Origin: Blastocatellia bacterium
GTDB lineage: Bacteria; Acidobacteriota; Blastocatellia; Chloracidobacteriales; JADJPF01
Reading direction: 5' to 3'
Length of the DNA: 6,478 bases
Assembly: GCA_016789295.1 (NCBI GenBank)
Contig: JAEUQL010000215.1
Span: forward strand, 1-6,478
A model generated the notes under the pieces. The model was not told the origin of the DNA. It searched no databases and was given only the letters and a program-made list of their open reading frames with translations. The position numbers and the translations under genes were made by a program. Shown here in pieces: positions 3,682 through 6,478 of this stretch. Each line of letters begins with the position of its first letter. Position 1 is the first letter of the stretch.

Positions 3682-5478
3682 ATGATGCAATGTCCCAAAT
3701 GCCACAAAGTATTTCAGCAGGACAAACGATTTTGCTCGTTTGATGGGACTGCTTTGGAAGTGATAAAGCAGAGGGACGACTATATTGGCTACATTATAGA
3801 CAATAAATACCAACTAAAAGAGAAGATAGGTGAAGGTACAACAGGAACTATCTACAAAGCCCTTCATCTTCAATTAGATGCGCCAGTTGCTATAAAGCTG
3901 ATGCGTCGTGACCTTGTAAAAAATCCTACTTCTGTGGAGCGTTTTCGTCGTGAAGCTTACGCTGCAATGAAGATACGCCACCCAAACGCTATTGCAGTTA
4001 TGGACTTTGGTATTACTAGCGAAGACATAGTTTACGTAGTGATGGAGTTTTTAGTTGGAATGCCATTGTCAAAAAGGCTGAAAGAAAAAGAGAAGCTAGG
4101 TTTTCTGGAAGCCAACCACATTATTCAACAGGTCTGCGCGGTTCTCGATGTAGCCCATTCCAGAGGTATAGTTCACAGAGATCTAAAGCCAGACAATATA
4201 TTTCTGCACGTAGAGGACGGTCGAGAAGTTGTCAAAGTAGTAGATTTTGGTATTGCCAAACTTGTGCAGTCGATAGAAGGGATGGCAAACAACATTACAG
4301 GAGTAGGTTCAGTAGTTGGGACTCCACACTACATATCTCCAGAACAGTGTACAGCACGGAACGTGGACGCACGCTCTGATATATACTCTCTAGGTGTAAT
4401 TCTCTACAGAATGCTTTCAGGAAAGCTGCCCTTTGAAGGTCCTACTTCGATGGTTCTGATCTATAAACAGGTTACAGAACCTCCAAAACCACTCTCTGAA
4501 GTAGCTCCAGAAGTTCCTGCAATTCTAAATGCAGTAGTAATGCGTGCCATGGAGAAAGAGCCTGATCGTAGACAGCCAGATATCACTACTTTTGGTCGGG
4601 AACTGGCTGCTGCTGTAAAAGCAGTTACTGACCAAGAGTTTCAAAAAGTCTTTCTAAATGCTACAGATGAAGACTTAGAAGCTGCAGTGCTTCTGATGCT
4701 TGATGGTTCTGGGTCTGTCATAGACAGTACTTCTGGAAAACTTAAGCAAGATGCACCAAAAACAAAAGGATCGGGTGATATTTCTGATACAAAGCCTCGT
4801 TCACGAGTTTCACAAGATATAGTTGCTACTGCTAGTCAAAAGATTCTGATAACACCATCCCCTCCACCTATCAATCTAAATGGTAGATTTCCTGAATGTG
4901 ATTTGGCCACTGTAGTACACACTCTACTCTGCCTGGAAGTTACGGGGTCGCTTCTGGTTTACACTGTGAGCGGCACAGCACAGAAACTAGCAGAGTTGAA
5001 GGGCGATCAAGAACTTCCCCCTGCTTTCTGTTCTCTTTACATAGAGCGTGGCAATATAGAGCGAGCAAAACTTGGCGTCAGGATTGGAGAAGAGGCTTTC
5101 TTTCAGCTTCTGCAGATGCCAGTAGAAGGCAACTACATATTTAAGCCTGTGCTTTTTCTTGATGAATTGAAAAATCTTGAACCTATCTTTTCCTCTGGCT
5201 TGGATGTTTGGCAAGAAGCACTTTCACTTCGCTCAGAACTAGCAGAATACAAAGAGATTTTTCCAAACCTTCTCTTCTCTCTTAAAAAAACTTCTAGCAA
5301 ATTGAGATGGGATGACAAAACTACTAGACAGATAGCCGAAACTGTTTGGCATCTGATCGAAAAAGATCAGGAGACAACTATTTCCAATATACTTGCAAAA
5401 ACCCCTTGCTGTAATGCCAAAGCTTATAGAGTCCTTACTCTCCTACTCTCAACTGGCCAGATACAAATAAGCGAATAG
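3682..5478 (+). CDS. Zinc-ribbon Hanks-type Ser/Thr protein kinase with C-terminal PATAN/DUF4388 domain
   Basis: This is a soluble 598-aa eukaryotic-like kinase. The N-terminal half zinc ribbon has C4-x-x-C7 and C18 followed by FDG, as in the CPxC...FCxxDG tags on many bacterial kinases. The kinase domain (about 43-312) has all key elements: glycine loop GEGTTG (50-55), K72 in VAIK, helix-C E91, HRDLKPDN (165-172), DFG (188-190), SPE (219-221) and DARSDIYSLG (229-238), so it should be active. A Ser/Thr/Lys-rich linker leads to a PATAN/DUF4388 domain (about 398-490, LNGRFPECDLATVVHTL ... GEEAFFQLL ... GNYIFKP). A helical, winged-helix-like tail ends the protein (about 540-598). There is no transmembrane segment and no PASTA or other sensor domain. 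The tandem ATGs at 3682 and 3685 lack a good SD, so translation may be weak. The substrate is unknown. DUF4388 often accompanies receivers and gliding/motility regulators, which hints at a signalling scaffold role (inference). Confidence 0.92.
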   Translation: MMQCPKCHKVFQQDKRFCSFDGTALEVIKQRDDYIGYIIDNKYQLKEKIGEGTTGTIYKALHLQLDAPVAIKLMRRDLVKNPTSVERFRREAYAAMKIRHPNAIAVMDFGITSEDIVYVVMEFLVGMPLSKRLKEKEKLGFLEANHIIQQVCAVLDVAHSRGIVHRDLKPDNIFLHVEDGREVVKVVDFGIAKLVQSIEGMANNITGVGSVVGTPHYISPEQCTARNVDARSDIYSLGVILYRMLSGKLPFEGPTSMVLIYKQVTEPPKPLSEVAPEVPAILNAVVMRAMEKEPDRRQPDITTFGRELAAAVKAVTDQEFQKVFLNATDEDLEAAVLLMLDGSGSVIDSTSGKLKQDAPKTKGSGDISDTKPRSRVSQDIVATASQKILITPSPPPINLNGRFPECDLATVVHTLLCLEVTGSLLVYTVSGTAQKLAELKGDQELPPAFCSLYIERGNIERAKLGVRIGEEAFFQLLQMPVEGNYIFKPVLFLDELKNLEPIFSSGLDVWQEALSLRSELAEYKEIFPNLLFSLKKTSSKLRWDDKTTRQIAETVWHLIEKDQETTISNILAKTPCCNAKAYRVLTLLLSTGQIQISE

Positions 5479-5520
5479 TAGCCGTCCATACTGCTTTTTC
5501 ACTTTGCCGGAAAATAGAGG

Positions 5521-5548
5521 TTGATTTTGTATTGTATCGGTGTATTAT
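5521..5548 (+). promoter_or_regulatory. Probable sigma-70 promoter of the secreted protein gene
   Basis: -35 TTGATT (5521-5526) and -10 TATTAT (5543-5548, five of six) are 16 bp apart, in an AT-rich stretch. The start would be near 5555, about 45 nt before the ATG. Confidence 0.45.
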
Positions 5549-5567
5549 AGCTTTAATACAGTAATAC
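5542..5567. repeat. Three TAATAC motifs around the promoter -10 (possible operator)
   Basis: GTATTA (5542-5547) is the inverted form of TAATAC at 5554-5559 and 5562-5567. The inverted copy overlaps the -10 hexamer, and the other two cover the expected transcription start. The sequence is AT-rich, so chance is possible. Confidence 0.3.
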
Positions 5568-5600
5568 GATATTTCAAGACTTCTAAGGAGATAAAAGCAA

Positions 5601-6083
5601 ATGGTAAAGATAGTGACGATTCTACTAGCAATGGTAATGATGGCTGGCAGTGTGTTTGGTGCGGACAACAAAGGCAGTCAGGTTACAGAAAATGAAACAA
5701 AAGCATTAAATGCTTTACTGCTATTTCATTCAGTTGAACTTACTTATCAAGCACGGGAAGGGAAAGGAAGCTTTGCTGATATTGAGACAATGTTCAAGCT
5801 AGCCTACATAGATGGTGAGCTATCAAATGCTACTGGATGCCCAGCAATGGTAGAAGCTATCTATAACAACCGTTGTGCTGGTGATGGAGCGGCTTTACAC
5901 GGTTATAAGTTTAAGGTTTTTGTTCAGTCGGCAGAAGGTGGCAAGCCAGCTCGCTTCACTGTCTTTGCTTATCCATCAGTTGCTAGCGGAGATGGAAAGA
6001 CTGGTGAACGCTGTTTCTCTATCGATGATACAGGTGAGATTCGCATATTTGCCGCAACTGCACAGCCACGCGCCAGTTTCTAA
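5601..6083 (+). CDS. Secreted small protein with pilin-like (T2SS GspG-type soluble) domain
   Basis: The 160-aa protein has a Sec signal peptide: K3, a hydrophobic core IVTILLAMVMMAG, and probable cleavage after VFG (residue 20) before AD. The mature part begins with a helix, ETKALNALLLFHSVELTYQ, followed by a beta-rich region (HGYKFKVFVQS, ARFTVFAYPSV, GERCFSIDDTGEIRIF). The order of a long helix ending in xxTYQ, a G-Y-x-F strand and a final R-x-F-x-x-D-D-x-G-x-I-R strand recalls the soluble pilin-fold proteins related to GspG in Acidobacteria and others. The prepilin-peptidase site and its Glu5 are absent, so it should be a free periplasmic or secreted protein. Three Cys are present. AAGGAG lies 10 nt before the ATG. 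The kinase ends 122 bp upstream, and the gene probably has its own promoter. Secretion is confident; the fold is tentative. Confidence 0.8.
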   Translation: MVKIVTILLAMVMMAGSVFGADNKGSQVTENETKALNALLLFHSVELTYQAREGKGSFADIETMFKLAYIDGELSNATGCPAMVEAIYNNRCAGDGAALHGYKFKVFVQSAEGGKPARFTVFAYPSVASGDGKTGERCFSIDDTGEIRIFAATAQPRASF

Positions 6084-6097
6084 AAAACTCCCCCGTA

Positions 6098-6152
6098 CTG
6101 AAAGTTCTGCAAGTTTGATCGTGGTCTAAAAGAGCACTTGCAGACTTTTCAG
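6098..6152. terminator. Imperfect inverted repeat between convergent genes (possible bidirectional terminator)
   Basis: CTGAAAGTTCTGCAAGT (6098-6114) pairs with ACTTGCAGACTTTTCAG (6136-6152) at 15 of 17 positions around a 21-nt loop. It sits between the stop at 6083 and the minus-strand stop at 6195. The A and T runs are inside the arms, as in some bidirectional terminators, but there is no following T-tract and the stem is AT-rich. Confidence 0.45.
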
Positions 6153-6190
6153 CCTAACGCCATATCTGTTTTCTAAACTTCTTCGATTCT

Positions 6191-6462
6191 GATCAACTCT
6201 GCTTGATCAGTCTTGCAAAAGCTCGCAGCCCATTAACAATGTCCTGCTGATCGAAGGCTTTTACAACCGATCTCTCTACTTCACTGCTCAAGATCTCTAA
6301 ACGGTTGAGAAAACTACGCTCTACACGTTCGATCTGGTGACCTAGATCTCTGATCTCCGCCTGCATAGCCTTGATAGACTCTTCTGCTGCAGTAGATCTC
6401 TTTTGATCAGCAACCATCTGCTCTTCGATCAACTTGACTACTGCCTCGATCTGTTTCAGATC
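6191..6462. other. Dense GATC cluster (13 sites in 272 bp)
   Basis: GATC starts at 6191, 6205, 6249, 6269, 6292, 6331, 6345, 6352, 6395, 6405, 6427, 6448 and 6459. About one is expected in this length at random. The cluster lies within the coiled-coil ORF, so codon choice (GAT-CAG, GAG-ATC, AGA-TCT) may contribute. Confidence 0.5.
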
Positions 6463-6478
6463 AGACTGTAGCTTGACT
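6193..6478 (-). CDS. Coiled-coil protein, N-terminus beyond the right edge
   Basis: The minus-strand frame is open from the right edge to TGA at 6195-6193. The TTG at 6432 is probably not the start, because the same frame continues as coiled coil (VKLQSDLKQIEAVVK) up to the edge. The visible 95 residues show heptad-like spacing rich in Glu, Gln, Arg and Lys (EESIKAMQAEIRDLGHQIE), then FLNRLEILSSEVERSVV and a non-coiled C-terminus NGLRAFARLIKQS. There is no signal peptide or membrane segment in the visible part. The family is not recognised; long coiled coils of this kind occur in scaffold, chemoreceptor-related and partition proteins. Its coding DNA contains an unusual cluster of GATC sites. 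Confidence 0.65.
   Translation of the reverse strand, partial: VKLQSDLKQIEAVVKLIEEQMVADQKRSTAAEESIKAMQAEIRDLGHQIERVERSFLNRLEILSSEVERSVVKAFDQQDIVNGLRAFARLIKQS

Noticed and set aside
4987..5318. Two minus-strand frames inside the kinase gene (4987-5214 and 5133-5318)
   Set aside because: Both are antisense to the DUF4388 and tail coding region, overlap each other, and show no domain.
5435..5671. Minus-strand 78-codon frame across the kinase end and the secreted-protein start
   Set aside because: It covers the promoter and signal peptide of the secreted protein, and its hydrophobicity mirrors the AT-rich DNA.
5875..6129. Plus-strand 84-codon frame overlapping the end of the secreted protein
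   Set aside because: It is an out-of-frame shadow, without an RBS, of a gene that has an RBS and a signal peptide.

Overview
The window is moderately AT-rich bacterial DNA. It carries regulatory proteins (a CheY-type receiver, a STAS anti-sigma antagonist, a Hanks-type Ser/Thr kinase with a zinc-ribbon N-terminus and a PATAN/DUF4388 C-terminus), a ParA-type ATPase, a winged-helix replication-type protein, a small secreted pilin-like protein and a coiled-coil protein cut by the right edge. This kinase architecture is commonest in non-model lineages such as Acidobacteria, Deltaproteobacteria-like groups and the non-photosynthetic relatives of Cyanobacteria (Vampirovibrionia/Obscuribacterales). 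The sequence alone does not decide among them. No rRNA, tRNA, CRISPR array, transposase or integrase was seen.

Layout. On the minus strand at the left edge, a 72-aa protein of unknown function with a strong RBS (349-567) is followed after 31 bp by a receiver-domain protein (317 down to the edge, C-terminus missing). A sigma-54-like promoter candidate lies upstream at 624-639. The non-annotated stretch 568-924 holds a possible 29-aa ORF (691-780) bracketed by an inverted repeat, plus an overlapping alternative hairpin. Then on the plus strand come the STAS protein (925-1269), ParA (1474-2310) and, 6 bp later, the winged-helix protein (2317-3576). The kinase (3682-5478) and a secreted protein (5601-6083) follow. 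A convergent inverted repeat (6098-6152) separates the secreted protein from the minus-strand coiled-coil ORF (6193 to the right edge).

Most interesting part. The winged-helix gene downstream of parA contains a family of repeated DNA sites built on TACTCGACTA / TAGTCGAGTA. The best copy is a perfect 22-bp palindrome at 2510-2531, and further full, half or tandem copies lie at 3014-3023, 3068-3076, 3086-3102, 3167-3178 and 3249-3257. One more half-site overlaps the start codon at 2311-2317. The sites fall in different reading frames, so they are DNA-level signals and not a protein repeat. Most lie in the part of the gene coding for the low-complexity linker that follows the winged-helix domain. 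This is the arrangement of phage lambda O, whose iteron origin lies inside its own gene. The working hypothesis is a ParA-plus-initiator replication/partition cassette carrying its origin (or its centromere) inside the initiator gene. The same gene is also rich in GATC, and a second dense GATC cluster lies at 6191-6462.

The kinase, STAS and receiver proteins look like ordinary signalling genes and have no demonstrable link to the cassette beyond position.
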